Positions 50,356 through 59,020 of a DNA stretch of 64,000 nt are shown here, piece by piece. The notes beneath the pieces are model-generated. The model worked only from the letters and a program-made list of their open reading frames with translations. It had not been told where the DNA came from and did no database searches. The first letter of the stretch is position 1. Each line of letters begins with the position of its first letter. The stretch comes from Candidatus Gastranaerophilales bacterium (GTDB lineage Bacteria > Cyanobacteriota > Vampirovibrionia > Gastranaerophilales > Gastranaerophilaceae), in assembly GCA_900769645.1 (NCBI GenBank), contig CAAGHI010000044.1, positions 71,991 through 135,990 on the forward strand, given 5' to 3'. The translations under genes were made by a program, and so were the position numbers.

Positions 50356-50364
50356 TGCTATAAT
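50356..50364 (+). promoter_or_regulatory. Extended -10 promoter, leaderless start
   Basis: TGCTATAAT, then seven bases (GTAAACT), then ATG at 50372. Confidence 0.6.
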
Positions 50365-50371
50365 GTAAACT

Positions 50372-51973
50372 ATGGATTTAAACGTTGAAATAAAAGGAAG
50401 TAAAATATTTGTTTCTTGGCAAAAGGTTGATGCGGATTATTATCAAGTTTTTTGCAAGAATGATGGTGTATTTTTTGAATGCGTAAAGGTTTACGACAAC
50501 AACTTTATAAGGTTTTCACTTGTTCCGTATGGAGAAAATGAATGTTTTGTGCAAGCTGTAAAAGATGGGCGAGTTGTTGCAAAATCTCGCAAACACCAGT
50601 TTAAGTTTGATAAAATTGATGTTGTTTACAGACACGAAAAAAATGGAGAAGTAAAATTCTTTTATAGCAAATGTAGCTTTGCGCAAGGCTATCGACTTTA
50701 CAAAGACGAACCGGAAATCGGTTTTAACGGAACCAAAAATTCTGATGCAGATTTTGTGACAATTAACCCTGAAAGTTTTGTAGATTACAAGATTAAGCCG
50801 TTTACAAAAGATGATGAAGGCAAGCGAAAATTTATTACATCATCTGATGTTGTAAATATTCAAAAAAGCAAATTTGAAAATGTAACTTTATACAAATCGT
50901 ATAATTACAATTTATTTTTGTCGTGGAATTTTAGCGGAGATGCCGACGGATTTTTGGTTTATACAGAAAAAAGTTCGCAACCGATTTTTGAAACAAACGA
51001 CAATTTGCGCCACTATTTACTGATTACTGATTACAAAAGCAGTTTGAAATTCATCGTAAAAGCTTTCGTAAACACAACGGAAGGGCGTGTGATTATTGGG
51101 GAAAGCGAAAAGATTTCGATGAGTTTGCGAAAGTTTGAAAAGCCAGAAATTTCACTTATCATTCCTGCTTATAATGCGCAAGATTATATCGCAAGAAGTA
51201 TTGACAGTGCGCTTGCATCTGATTTTGCAAACCTTGAAATTGTGATTGTGAATGATGGAAGTACTGACGGTACGCAAAAAATTATCGATTGGTATAAGAA
51301 AAATTATCCAAATATAGTTTCAATCGAAAAAGAAAATGGTGGGGTTGCAGATACCAGAAATGTTGGAATTAAGGCGGCTAAGGGTAAATACATTGCATTT
51401 ATGGATAACGACGATTTAATTCGTCCTGATATGATGAGCAAACTTTTCAAAACTATTGAGAAAAATGGCTGTGACATTGCAATTGCACCGCTTTACAGGC
51501 TTACGGACAACGGAAACACTGTTCATTGCAATTTGCCGTTTATGGAAGATATTCCGCTTGATATCGACAAGTATTTTGAAATTCTTTATACCCCGGGGTA
51601 TTACAATTGTGCAATATGGAATAAGCTTTACATGGCGGATATGGTGAAATCTCACCCGCTTGGACTTTTGAAGTACGAAGATGTTTCGTGGACTCCTTGT
51701 ATTTTGTCTTATGCAAAAACTTTTTGTATTTTGAAAACGCCATTTTACGAGTGGGATAGAAAAACACGCCCAGAAACATTTGGAGACGTTTTGGCAAAAC
51801 AGTCCGAAGAAGATTTGTTTGAACACAGAAAACAGGCAATGATGTTTTTTGTAGAAAACGGAAATCCAGAGAAAAAAGAAATGCTGAAAACTATTGCCAA
51901 ACGTAGGCTTGCACGCTATGCCAAAAATTCATCAAATCCAAAATATCAAGAATTGATTGAGAAGTTGGGGTAG
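50372..51973 (+). CDS. GT2-family glycosyltransferase with N-terminal fibronectin-III-like region
   Basis: 533 residues. Residues 1-260 form beta-rich repeats resembling FN3 domains (KIFVSWQKVDADYYQVFCKN; NLFLSWNFSGDADGFLVYTE). Residues 263-450 are a GT-A domain: EISLIIPAYNAQDYIARSID, VNDGSTDGTQK and MDNDDLIRPDMM, where DND stands for the DXD metal motif. It lacks membrane helices. Likely adds a sugar to a surface glycan; the FN3-like part may bind the acceptor. Confidence 0.85.
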   Translation: MDLNVEIKGSKIFVSWQKVDADYYQVFCKNDGVFFECVKVYDNNFIRFSLVPYGENECFVQAVKDGRVVAKSRKHQFKFDKIDVVYRHEKNGEVKFFYSKCSFAQGYRLYKDEPEIGFNGTKNSDADFVTINPESFVDYKIKPFTKDDEGKRKFITSSDVVNIQKSKFENVTLYKSYNYNLFLSWNFSGDADGFLVYTEKSSQPIFETNDNLRHYLLITDYKSSLKFIVKAFVNTTEGRVIIGESEKISMSLRKFEKPEISLIIPAYNAQDYIARSIDSALASDFANLEIVIVNDGSTDGTQKIIDWYKKNYPNIVSIEKENGGVADTRNVGIKAAKGKYIAFMDNDDLIRPDMMSKLFKTIEKNGCDIAIAPLYRLTDNGNTVHCNLPFMEDIPLDIDKYFEILYTPGYYNCAIWNKLYMADMVKSHPLGLLKYEDVSWTPCILSYAKTFCILKTPFYEWDRKTRPETFGDVLAKQSEEDLFEHRKQAMMFFVENGNPEKKEMLKTIAKRRLARYAKNSSNPKYQELIEKLG

Positions 51974-51979
51974 TAAGTG

Positions 51980-52260
51980 TTTAGATGCCAAGATACAAAG
52001 TCTGTATCGTTAAGTTACTAGGTTACTAAGGCACTAGGGTACTAGCGCACTAAGATCGTTTAAAATCGTCATTCTGAAAGCATAGAATATTAATGCAAGC
52101 GAATAGCAAGCATATAATATTCTTGCTATTCAGAATTTCTTACTAAATTAACATAGACTCCGGATCGTAGTCCGGAGTGACAGTTACGGTTTAGTCGTTT
52201 TACAAAAATTATAACTACTTCGTAAATATTTTTGTAACAAACTTATCATCTTGGCGACTT
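51980..52260. repeat. Long composite repeat (A, B, C)
   Basis: gatgccaagatacaaagtct, the array ttactaggttactaaggcac, palindrome B (gtcattctgaaagc ... gctattcagaat), then hairpin C (actccggatcgtagtccgga). No gene in this gap. Confidence 0.8.
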
Positions 52261-52298
52261 TTTTAATCTTCTCCAATGTCATGAAAAAATTATAATTG

Positions 52299-52307
52299 TG
52301 CTATAAT
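52299..52307 (+). promoter_or_regulatory. Extended -10 promoter, leaderless start of rarA
   Basis: TGCTATAAT, then TATGTT, then ATG at 52314. Confidence 0.65.
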
Positions 52308-52313
52308 TATGTT

Positions 52314-53546
52314 ATGGCAAATTTATTCACGGAACTCGAAAATCAAAATAAACAAATTCCATTGGCGGAACTTTTACGCCCAAAAACCCTTGAAGATTTT
52401 TTAGGTCAAAGTAATGTTATTTCGCCAAACAGCCCTATCCTCAATTTATTAAAGACAAATAGACTGTTTTCAATGATTTTCTGGGGAACTCCGGGGTGCG
52501 GAAAAACAACTTTGGCAAGACTTATTGCTACAAAGACTAACGCTAATTTTATCGAAATTTCCGCTGTGACATCTGGTGTAAAAGATATTAAAGACGCTGT
52601 TGAAAACGCTAAATCTGCACTTCGCACAGGTGTAAAAACAATTTTATTTATCGACGAAATCCACAGATATTCAAAGACTCAGCAAGATGCACTTTTGCCA
52701 CATCTTGAAAATGGTACGATTTTTTTAATCGGCTCAACTACAGAAAACCCGTCATTCCAAGTCGTTCCGGCGCTTTTGTCAAGAGTTCAGGTCGTCAGAT
52801 TGAACCCGATTAACGATGAAAGTATGGATAAAATTATCAAAAAAGGCTTTGCGTATTTGGCGAAAAACTACTTGCCGATGGATTGCGAAACCGGTGCAAT
52901 TGATTTTATCATCAACCTTGCAAGAGGGGACGCAAGATATGCCTTGAATGTTGTGGAAAGCGCTTATTTTGCAAGTGATTTGAACGATAATCGACGCAAT
53001 TTGACCGTAAAAATAATTGAAGAAATTTGTCAAAAACGTAATACAAGATATTCGCAACAAGAACACTATGACTGCGCTTCGGCTTTTCAAAAAAGCTTAC
53101 GTGGGTCGGATCCTGATGCGGCGATTTATTACCTTGCCAAAATGATTACTGCTGGCGAAGATCCAAGATTTATTGCAAGAAGGCTCATAACTTGTTCGGC
53201 AGAAGATGTCGGGAATGCCGATCCAAATGCATTAAATGTTGCTATAAATGCTTATAAAGCGGTTGAACTTTTGGGGCTTCCTGAGGGGAGAATTCCGCTT
53301 GCACAGGCGGTTATTTATGTTGCAAGGGCGCCAAAGTCGAATGAGGCTTGCATGGCAATAGATGAGGCAATGCAAGATATTGCATCAGGCAAGGATTTCC
53401 CGCCACCGATGCATTTGAGAGACGCACACTACAAAGACGCTCAAAAATACGGTTTCGGAGTTGGTTACATATATTCTCACGCTGCTCCTGATGTGGAACA
53501 ACAGTTTTTGCCAGACGAATTGGTTGGAAAAAAATACACAAGATAA
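52314..53546 (+). CDS. rarA: Replication-associated recombination protein A (MgsA/WRNIP1 family AAA+ ATPase)
   Basis: 410 residues. RPKTLEDFLGQSNVI, Walker A GTPGCGKTTLARLIA, Walker B ILFIDEIHRYSKTQQDALLP, sensor FLIGSTTENPSFQV, and the C-terminal tetramer domain (SLRGSDPDAAIYYLAKMI, RIPLAQAVIYVARAPKSN). It acts at stalled replication forks. I start at 52314 (MANLFTELENQ); the extra residues MCYNYV of the longer frame are a reading of the TATAAT promoter. Confidence 0.95.
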   Translation: MANLFTELENQNKQIPLAELLRPKTLEDFLGQSNVISPNSPILNLLKTNRLFSMIFWGTPGCGKTTLARLIATKTNANFIEISAVTSGVKDIKDAVENAKSALRTGVKTILFIDEIHRYSKTQQDALLPHLENGTIFLIGSTTENPSFQVVPALLSRVQVVRLNPINDESMDKIIKKGFAYLAKNYLPMDCETGAIDFIINLARGDARYALNVVESAYFASDLNDNRRNLTVKIIEEICQKRNTRYSQQEHYDCASAFQKSLRGSDPDAAIYYLAKMITAGEDPRFIARRLITCSAEDVGNADPNALNVAINAYKAVELLGLPEGRIPLAQAVIYVARAPKSNEACMAIDEAMQDIASGKDFPPPMHLRDAHYKDAQKYGFGVGYIYSHAAPDVEQQFLPDELVGKKYTR

Positions 53547-53618
53547 TCTTTTTAAATAGCCTTTTGGAGAATATTGATTTTTTCGGATTTTGAAATAATT
53601 AATCCGAAGGAGTTTGAT

Positions 53619-54647
53619 ATGGCAATAAAATTATTAGTTTTTGATTATCGAAATAATGAGAAGGATTTTTTCAGGTCACATGAGTTGGAAAACTTTGATA
53701 TTACTTTCTTTGTGGAGAGTTTGAATGAAGAAACAGTAAAAAATCTTGATGAGGAGATTTTGAACAGTACCGCTGTAATCAGTGTTTTTGTCAACTCAGA
53801 AGTCACAGAGAATGTAATAAATTCGTTCAAAAATTTGCGAATAATTTCAACTCGCTCGACAGGAATTGACCATATCAATAAACTTGCAGCAGAGGCGAAA
53901 AATATTGCTATTGTTAATGTTGAAGGTTATGGAGCACGTTCTGTTGCGCAATATACAGTCGGGTTAATGCTTGCACTTGTACGTCATATTATTCCGGCAT
54001 CTGAATACATAAAAAATACTTCAGTGACTTGCAAAAGCTTTGTGGGACGTGATATTTCAAAATTTACCCTTGGGGTTGTCGGCACAGGGAGTATCGGTGC
54101 GGCTGTTTGTAAGCTTGCAATTTCTATGGGAATGAAAGTTCTTGCCTATGATATTGTAGGACGCAAGGATTTGACGGAAAAATATGGTGTGCAATACGTG
54201 GATTTTAACACGCTTTTGAAAGAGTCTGATGTTATTTCAATTCATATTCCATATACGGGTGAAAACAAGAATATGTTTGCGTTTGAGCAATTTAGTATAA
54301 TGAAAAATACTGCATATTTGATAAACACATCTCGTGGTGAGATTGTGAATATTAAAGATATTTATTATGCGATTACTAAAGGAGTGATTAAAGGCGCTGC
54401 GCTTGATGTTGTGATGTGTGAATATTACAGTTTTAATAAATGTTCAAACAAAAATCACGTTCTTTATGCTGATTTTGATTGCGTGGGAGAGGCACAGATT
54501 TTGAAAGAATTAACCCAAAATCCTGAGGTTATTGTAACTCCGCATATAGCTTACGAAACTCAAGATGCGATAGATTATATTTTGGAAGTTACATTCATTG
54601 CGATTTCCGATATTGTGAAAGGTGGCAATGTGTATAAGGCGAATTGA
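53619..54647 (+). CDS. D-2-hydroxyacid dehydrogenase (D-lactate dehydrogenase type)
   Basis: 342 residues. NAD-binding GVVGTGSIGAAVCKLAISMG, catalytic-domain STRSTGIDHIN, the Arg of NTSRGEIVN, the Glu region VMCEYYSF and the catalytic His of VTPHIAYETQDA are all present. It most resembles LdhA-type enzymes reducing pyruvate to D-lactate, fitting a fermentative life. Start 53619 follows AAGGAG; a longer TTG-initiated frame from 53574 is less likely. Confidence 0.9.
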   Translation: MAIKLLVFDYRNNEKDFFRSHELENFDITFFVESLNEETVKNLDEEILNSTAVISVFVNSEVTENVINSFKNLRIISTRSTGIDHINKLAAEAKNIAIVNVEGYGARSVAQYTVGLMLALVRHIIPASEYIKNTSVTCKSFVGRDISKFTLGVVGTGSIGAAVCKLAISMGMKVLAYDIVGRKDLTEKYGVQYVDFNTLLKESDVISIHIPYTGENKNMFAFEQFSIMKNTAYLINTSRGEIVNIKDIYYAITKGVIKGAALDVVMCEYYSFNKCSNKNHVLYADFDCVGEAQILKELTQNPEVIVTPHIAYETQDAIDYILEVTFIAISDIVKGGNVYKAN

Positions 54648-54815
54648 ACAGCTAAGAATTTAGAAGTCGCTAAGGCGCTAAGACGATAAGGCGATAAGGC
54701 GATAAGTTCGTTTCGGTTAAAATAAAAACAAGTCGTCATTCTGAAAGCATAGCCCAACTCCATAAAATTTAGCGGTATGCACCGCAGTTGTTTCGGTAGG
54801 TTGAGGGGAACAAAC
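54648..54815. repeat. Composite repeat (A, B half, H)
   Basis: cgctaaggcgctaagacgat, aaggcgataaggcgataagt, gtcattctgaaagcatag and hairpin H (GCGGtatgcaCCGC). Upstream of the serine hydrolase gene. Confidence 0.75.
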
Positions 54816-54918
54816 AATTTATTAATTTTCTGCTGCAAAGAATTGTAAACAAACTTGCCATTTTGAAAAATCTACAGTAAAATAGAATTACAAATACCCT
54901 CAGGAGGAGAAATTATTT

Positions 54919-56130
54919 ATGCCGGAATTAGCTAGACGACAGTATGATAGGGATTTATACAGGGTTAATCATTATGGCTCAAATTACAGTGTGAATTCAA
55001 GTTATGGTTATAACAGACGTAATTCCCAAAACAATGGTGAAAGTGTTCATGTTGTAAGAAACCACTCAACAAGAACTGCAAATTCACAAAAAATTGTACG
55101 TAATAACCTTATCCACAAAATCGTTTCTGTTGCAGTTATTTCTGTTCTTGGTTTGACAATCCTTCCTGTCGGATTTAACAAAATTACAAAATCAATATTC
55201 AATCCAACTCCTTACAAATCAGTTAAAGCGGATTATAGACAAATGTTGTTCCCGACAACAAATTATCTTTCAAACCACTGGTTTATGGGGGAACGCTCAC
55301 TTGAAAGCGCAGCTGTCAAAAAACCTGAAATGACAACGATTTCAGAAGGTTCAAGATTGACAAGTCTGGAAGATCAATTAAACAATCTTGCAGCATTGTA
55401 TCCATCAATCCACCCGTCTGTTTATGTTTGGGATTATGAAACAGGAAATTACGTTGATATTAACGCAAATGAAATCTTCCCGACTGCAAGTATTATCAAG
55501 CTTCCTGTTCTTGTAGAATTGTTTAGATCAATTGAGAAAAATCAGCTTACAATTTATGATGAAATGCCTTTGACAGAGTATTATAGAAGTGAAGGCTCCG
55601 GAAGTTTACAATTTAAGGCGGCAAATTCAACTTACACAATTGACAAACTTGCAAGAATGATGATTACAGAATCTGACAACTCTGCAACAAATATGTTAAT
55701 GGCACGTTTGGGCTCAATGACAGATATCAATTCTGCGCTTAGACAATGGGGATTGAAACATACTTATGTACAAACTTGGTTGCCTGACTTGGGCGGAACA
55801 AACCATTCTACAGCTCGTGACATGGCTCAAATCTTGTACAATATAGACAATCCAAACTTTTTGAGTAACGAGTCAAGAGAAAAAATCTTTGACTATATGG
55901 GACATGTTCATAATAACCGTCTAATAGCAGCCGGACTTCCTGCTGGTGCAACATTTTTGCACAAAACCGGTGATATTGGCAAAATGCTTGGTGATGCCGG
56001 AATTGTTTATGCTCCGAACGGCAAAAAATATATCGTTGTAATTTTTGCTAACCGTCCTCACAACTCACCTTTGGGTAAAGAGTTTATTGTTAAAGCTTCT
56101 CAAACAATTTATAGCAATTTGGTATTTTAA
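54919..56130 (+). CDS. Membrane-anchored class A beta-lactamase-like serine hydrolase
   Basis: 403 residues. A basic N-terminus and one membrane helix (KIVSVAVISVLGLTILPVGF, about residues 68-87) anchor an extracytoplasmic domain with the penicillin-binding motifs TASIIKLPV (SxxK), ESDNSATNM (SDN) and LHKTGDIG (KTG). No clear Glu166-type omega-loop signature, so it may be a peptidoglycan peptidase rather than a resistance enzyme. GGAGGAG precedes the ATG. Its TAA overlaps the next ATG. Confidence 0.85.
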   Translation: MPELARRQYDRDLYRVNHYGSNYSVNSSYGYNRRNSQNNGESVHVVRNHSTRTANSQKIVRNNLIHKIVSVAVISVLGLTILPVGFNKITKSIFNPTPYKSVKADYRQMLFPTTNYLSNHWFMGERSLESAAVKKPEMTTISEGSRLTSLEDQLNNLAALYPSIHPSVYVWDYETGNYVDINANEIFPTASIIKLPVLVELFRSIEKNQLTIYDEMPLTEYYRSEGSGSLQFKAANSTYTIDKLARMMITESDNSATNMLMARLGSMTDINSALRQWGLKHTYVQTWLPDLGGTNHSTARDMAQILYNIDNPNFLSNESREKIFDYMGHVHNNRLIAAGLPAGATFLHKTGDIGKMLGDAGIVYAPNGKKYIVVIFANRPHNSPLGKEFIVKASQTIYSNLVF

Positions 56131-57062
56131 TGTTAGAAGATTTGTTAAAAACTAATAAGTGTTTCAAACTCGTTTGTGGGGCAGGGAATGAAGATGCTAC
56201 CGAGGTTGAAAAACTCGTTAAGCTATATTCTTTTGCCGGTTGCAAGTTTTTTGACTTGTCTGCAAAACCGGAAATTGTTGATGCCGCAAAACGAGGACTA
56301 GAAGGCAGAGAAGGTTATTTGTGCGTAAGTGTCGGGATTAAGGGCGATCCACATGTTAGAAAAGCTTGTATTGACGGCGAAAAATGTATTGGCTGTCACA
56401 AATGTGAAGAGATTTGTCCGCAAAAAGCGATTAGAGGTTCAAAAATAAATACTGCTCGTTGTATTGGTTGTGGAAAGTGTGGGAAAGTTTGCAGGCATGG
56501 GGCAATTTCTTATGTGTGCGAAAATAAGGATTTGAGCGAGGTTTTACCACCTTTGATTGCAAAAGGAATTGACTGTATTGAACTTCATGCAATGGGCGAA
56601 AATGACGATGAAGTTTTTGAAAAATGGCAATATATCAATGAAATTTTTGATGGTTTGTTGAGTATTTGTACTGCTCGAGGGCATTTGTCAGAGGGAAAAA
56701 TGATTGAGCGAATTAAGACAATGATGGCTTGTCGCAAACCTTTTTCGACAATTATTCAGGCGGACGGTTTTCCGATGAGTGGCGGAAAAGATGATTACAA
56801 GACGACTTTACAGGCTGTTTCAACAGCGGAAATCGTTCAGAATGCCAATTTGCCTGTCTATATAATGCTTTCCGGTGGGACAAATTCCAAAACGGCAGAG
56901 CTTGCCAAAATGTGTGGAATTAATTATAACGGTATCGCAATCGGAACTTTTGCCAGAAAAATTGTGGCACGCCACATTGACCGTCCTGATTTTTTGACGA
57001 ATAAATATGCGTTTGAGGACGCATTGAAAATTGCAAAAGCTTTGGTAGATACGGTGGAGTGA
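56130..57062 (+). CDS. LdpA-like iron-sulfur protein
   Basis: 310 residues. The start CFKLVCGAGNEDATEVEKLV ... AGCKFFDLSAKPEIVDAAKRG resembles LdpA, the cyanobacterial protein that feeds redox state to the circadian clock. Two 4Fe-4S motifs follow (CIGCHKCEEICPQKAI, CIGCGKCGKVCRHGAI, residues 88-125), then a TIM-barrel-like domain (GIDCIELHAMGENDDEV, LPVYIMLSGGTNSKTAELA). No clock genes are in the window. It is coupled to the serine hydrolase gene by TAATG. Role here unknown; redox sensing is a fair guess. Confidence 0.75.
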   Translation: MLEDLLKTNKCFKLVCGAGNEDATEVEKLVKLYSFAGCKFFDLSAKPEIVDAAKRGLEGREGYLCVSVGIKGDPHVRKACIDGEKCIGCHKCEEICPQKAIRGSKINTARCIGCGKCGKVCRHGAISYVCENKDLSEVLPPLIAKGIDCIELHAMGENDDEVFEKWQYINEIFDGLLSICTARGHLSEGKMIERIKTMMACRKPFSTIIQADGFPMSGGKDDYKTTLQAVSTAEIVQNANLPVYIMLSGGTNSKTAELAKMCGINYNGIAIGTFARKIVARHIDRPDFLTNKYAFEDALKIAKALVDTVE

Positions 57063-57077
57063 GTAGATGTCTTTCTC

Positions 57078-58304
57078 TTATCTTATCGCTTTGAAAATCA
57101 ACGACGTATTAATTCCGCCGAAGGCAAAGTTGTTTGACATTACGTAATCCGTTTTTATTTCTCGACCTTCGCCCATTATATAGTCAAGATTTCCGCATTC
57201 GGGATCGATTTCTGTCAGGTTTAATGTCGGGTGGAACCAGCCCCTATTCATCATTTCGATACTCAAAATAGCTTCAATTGCTCCACAAGCACCAAGTGTG
57301 TGTCCTGTGTAGCTTTTTGTTGAACTTGTTGGAACTTTACGTTTGAAAACTTCTTCTGTCGCAACGGTTTCTGCGATGTCACCTTGAATTGTTGCTGTTC
57401 CGTGTGCATTTACGTAGCCGATTTTATCAGGCGAAAGTTCGGCGCATTTTAGTGCCAATTCAAGTGCTCTGCCCATTGTTTTTCTGTTTGGATTTGTAAT
57501 ATGTGTGCCATCTGTACTTGTGCCAAAGCCGACAATTTCTGCATAAATCTTTGCACCACGAGCTTTTGCGTGTTCATATTCTTCCAAAATCAATGTTCCT
57601 GCACCTTCTCCCAAAACAAGTCCGTCACGATTTTTGTCAAACGGTGATGGGGAAAGCTTTGGGGTGTCGTTCTTTAAACTTGTTGCATAAAGCGTGTCAA
57701 AAATTGCAATCTCTGTCGGGTGCATTTCATCAGCACCGCCAGCAATCATTACTGTTTCGTAGCCGTTTTTGATTGCCTCATAAGCGTAGCCAATTCCCAT
57801 GGAGCCTGATGTACAAGCCGTTGACGTCGGAATTAATCTGCCAATTGTTTTGAAATAAAGCGAAATATTTACAGGCGCAGTTTGCGACATCATTTTTACA
57901 TAAGAGCCGGAATTCAGCCCCTTAACTTCTTTATCCACTTGCATTCCGTAAAAATCGATAATAGCGTCGAGAGAGCCGGCAGAAGAACCATAACTAACAC
58001 CTGTTTCGCCATTTGTAATAATTTCATCACCCAAAAGTCCGGCATCTTGCAGTGCAAGTTCAGCCGTTCTGACTGACATAATCGACACAGGTCCCATTGT
58101 TCTAAGGACTTTTCTGTTATAAGTTGACGGAATTTCAAAACCCTTGACATAAGCGGATAATCTTGTGTTCAATCTTTTGTATTCGTCAAGTTTTTTGTCA
58201 TATTCTATACAATTTTCAAGTTTTTGCAAGCCTGAAAAAGCGGTTTCTATATCGCAACCCAAAGGACTGGCAAGTGCCATACCCGTAACAACTACTCGCC
58301 TCAT
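57078..58304 (-). CDS. 3-oxoacyl-ACP synthase, FabF type (ApeR-like)
   Basis: 408 residues with the Cys-His-His triad: STACTSGSMG (Cys164), NAHGTATIQGD and KSYTGHTLGACGA, and the C-terminal FGGINTSLIF. In APE clusters such a ketosynthase extends or starts the polyene chain. Its start overlaps the ketoreductase stop by 4 bases. It is the last gene of a three-gene minus-strand operon. Confidence 0.88.
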   Translation of the reverse strand: MRRVVVTGMALASPLGCDIETAFSGLQKLENCIEYDKKLDEYKRLNTRLSAYVKGFEIPSTYNRKVLRTMGPVSIMSVRTAELALQDAGLLGDEIITNGETGVSYGSSAGSLDAIIDFYGMQVDKEVKGLNSGSYVKMMSQTAPVNISLYFKTIGRLIPTSTACTSGSMGIGYAYEAIKNGYETVMIAGGADEMHPTEIAIFDTLYATSLKNDTPKLSPSPFDKNRDGLVLGEGAGTLILEEYEHAKARGAKIYAEIVGFGTSTDGTHITNPNRKTMGRALELALKCAELSPDKIGYVNAHGTATIQGDIAETVATEEVFKRKVPTSSTKSYTGHTLGACGAIEAILSIEMMNRGWFHPTLNLTEIDPECGNLDYIMGEGREIKTDYVMSNNFAFGGINTSLIFKAIR

Positions 58305-59020
58305 AAATAAAGTCCCCCATTTACAGAAATCACTTGTCCCGTAATATACGCAGCCCCTTCACTCATAAGATAATTTGCCAAACTTGCAACCTCTTTTGCT
58401 TGTCCGAGTCGCTTCATCGGGATAAGTTTTTTAACCTCGTCAACCGGAACATCTTTAATCATATCAGTTTCAATAACCCCTGGAGCGATGCAGTTTACGG
58501 TAATTCCACGTTTTGCAAGTTCAAGTGCAAGTGAGCGAGTTGCGCCGATAATTCCTGCTTTTGAAGCAGAATAATTGATTTGCCCTCGATTACCGGAAAG
58601 TGCTGAAACCGATGACATAGTGATAATTCGTCCCTTAATTCTGTTGGAAATCATTGGCATAACGAGTGGTTTTAAAACATTGTAAAATCCAGTCAAATTT
58701 GTTTGAATAACATCGTCCCACTCATCGCCTTCAAGCAACGGGAAAACGTTGTCCCTTGCAATTCCTGCGTTCAAAACAACTCCGTAATAAAGTTTATCAG
58801 AAAGCGCTTTTGCGCATTCTTCTCTGTTTTTGATATCGAATTTCAAAATCTCGGCATTTACACCGAGTTTTTTGATTTCGTCTGCAACTTCCTGCGCTTT
58901 TTCCTGATTATGTGCGTAATGTACGTCGATATCAAATCCGCTTTTTGCAAGGCTAAGTGCGATTTCCTTGCCTATTCCACGGCTTGAGCCTGTTACTAAA
59001 ACTTTTTTTCTTTCACTCAC
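58301..59020 (-). CDS. 3-oxoacyl-ACP reductase, FabG type (ApeQ-like)
   Basis: 239-residue short-chain dehydrogenase: TGSSRGIGKEIALSLA (NADPH loop), VLNAGIARDN, SSVSALSGNRGQINYSASKAG (Ser-Tyr-Lys) and AYITGQVISVNGG. It reduces the 3-keto group in each elongation cycle. It overlaps both neighbours by 1-4 bases, a fully coupled operon. Confidence 0.9.
   Translation of the reverse strand: MSERKKVLVTGSSRGIGKEIALSLAKSGFDIDVHYAHNQEKAQEVADEIKKLGVNAEILKFDIKNREECAKALSDKLYYGVVLNAGIARDNVFPLLEGDEWDDVIQTNLTGFYNVLKPLVMPMISNRIKGRIITMSSVSALSGNRGQINYSASKAGIIGATRSLALELAKRGITVNCIAPGVIETDMIKDVPVDEVKKLIPMKRLGQAKEVASLANYLMSEGAAYITGQVISVNGGLYL

Noticed and set aside
53574..53618. TTG-initiated extension of the D-lactate dehydrogenase
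   Set aside because: AAGGAG stands before ATG 53619, which matches the usual enzyme start.
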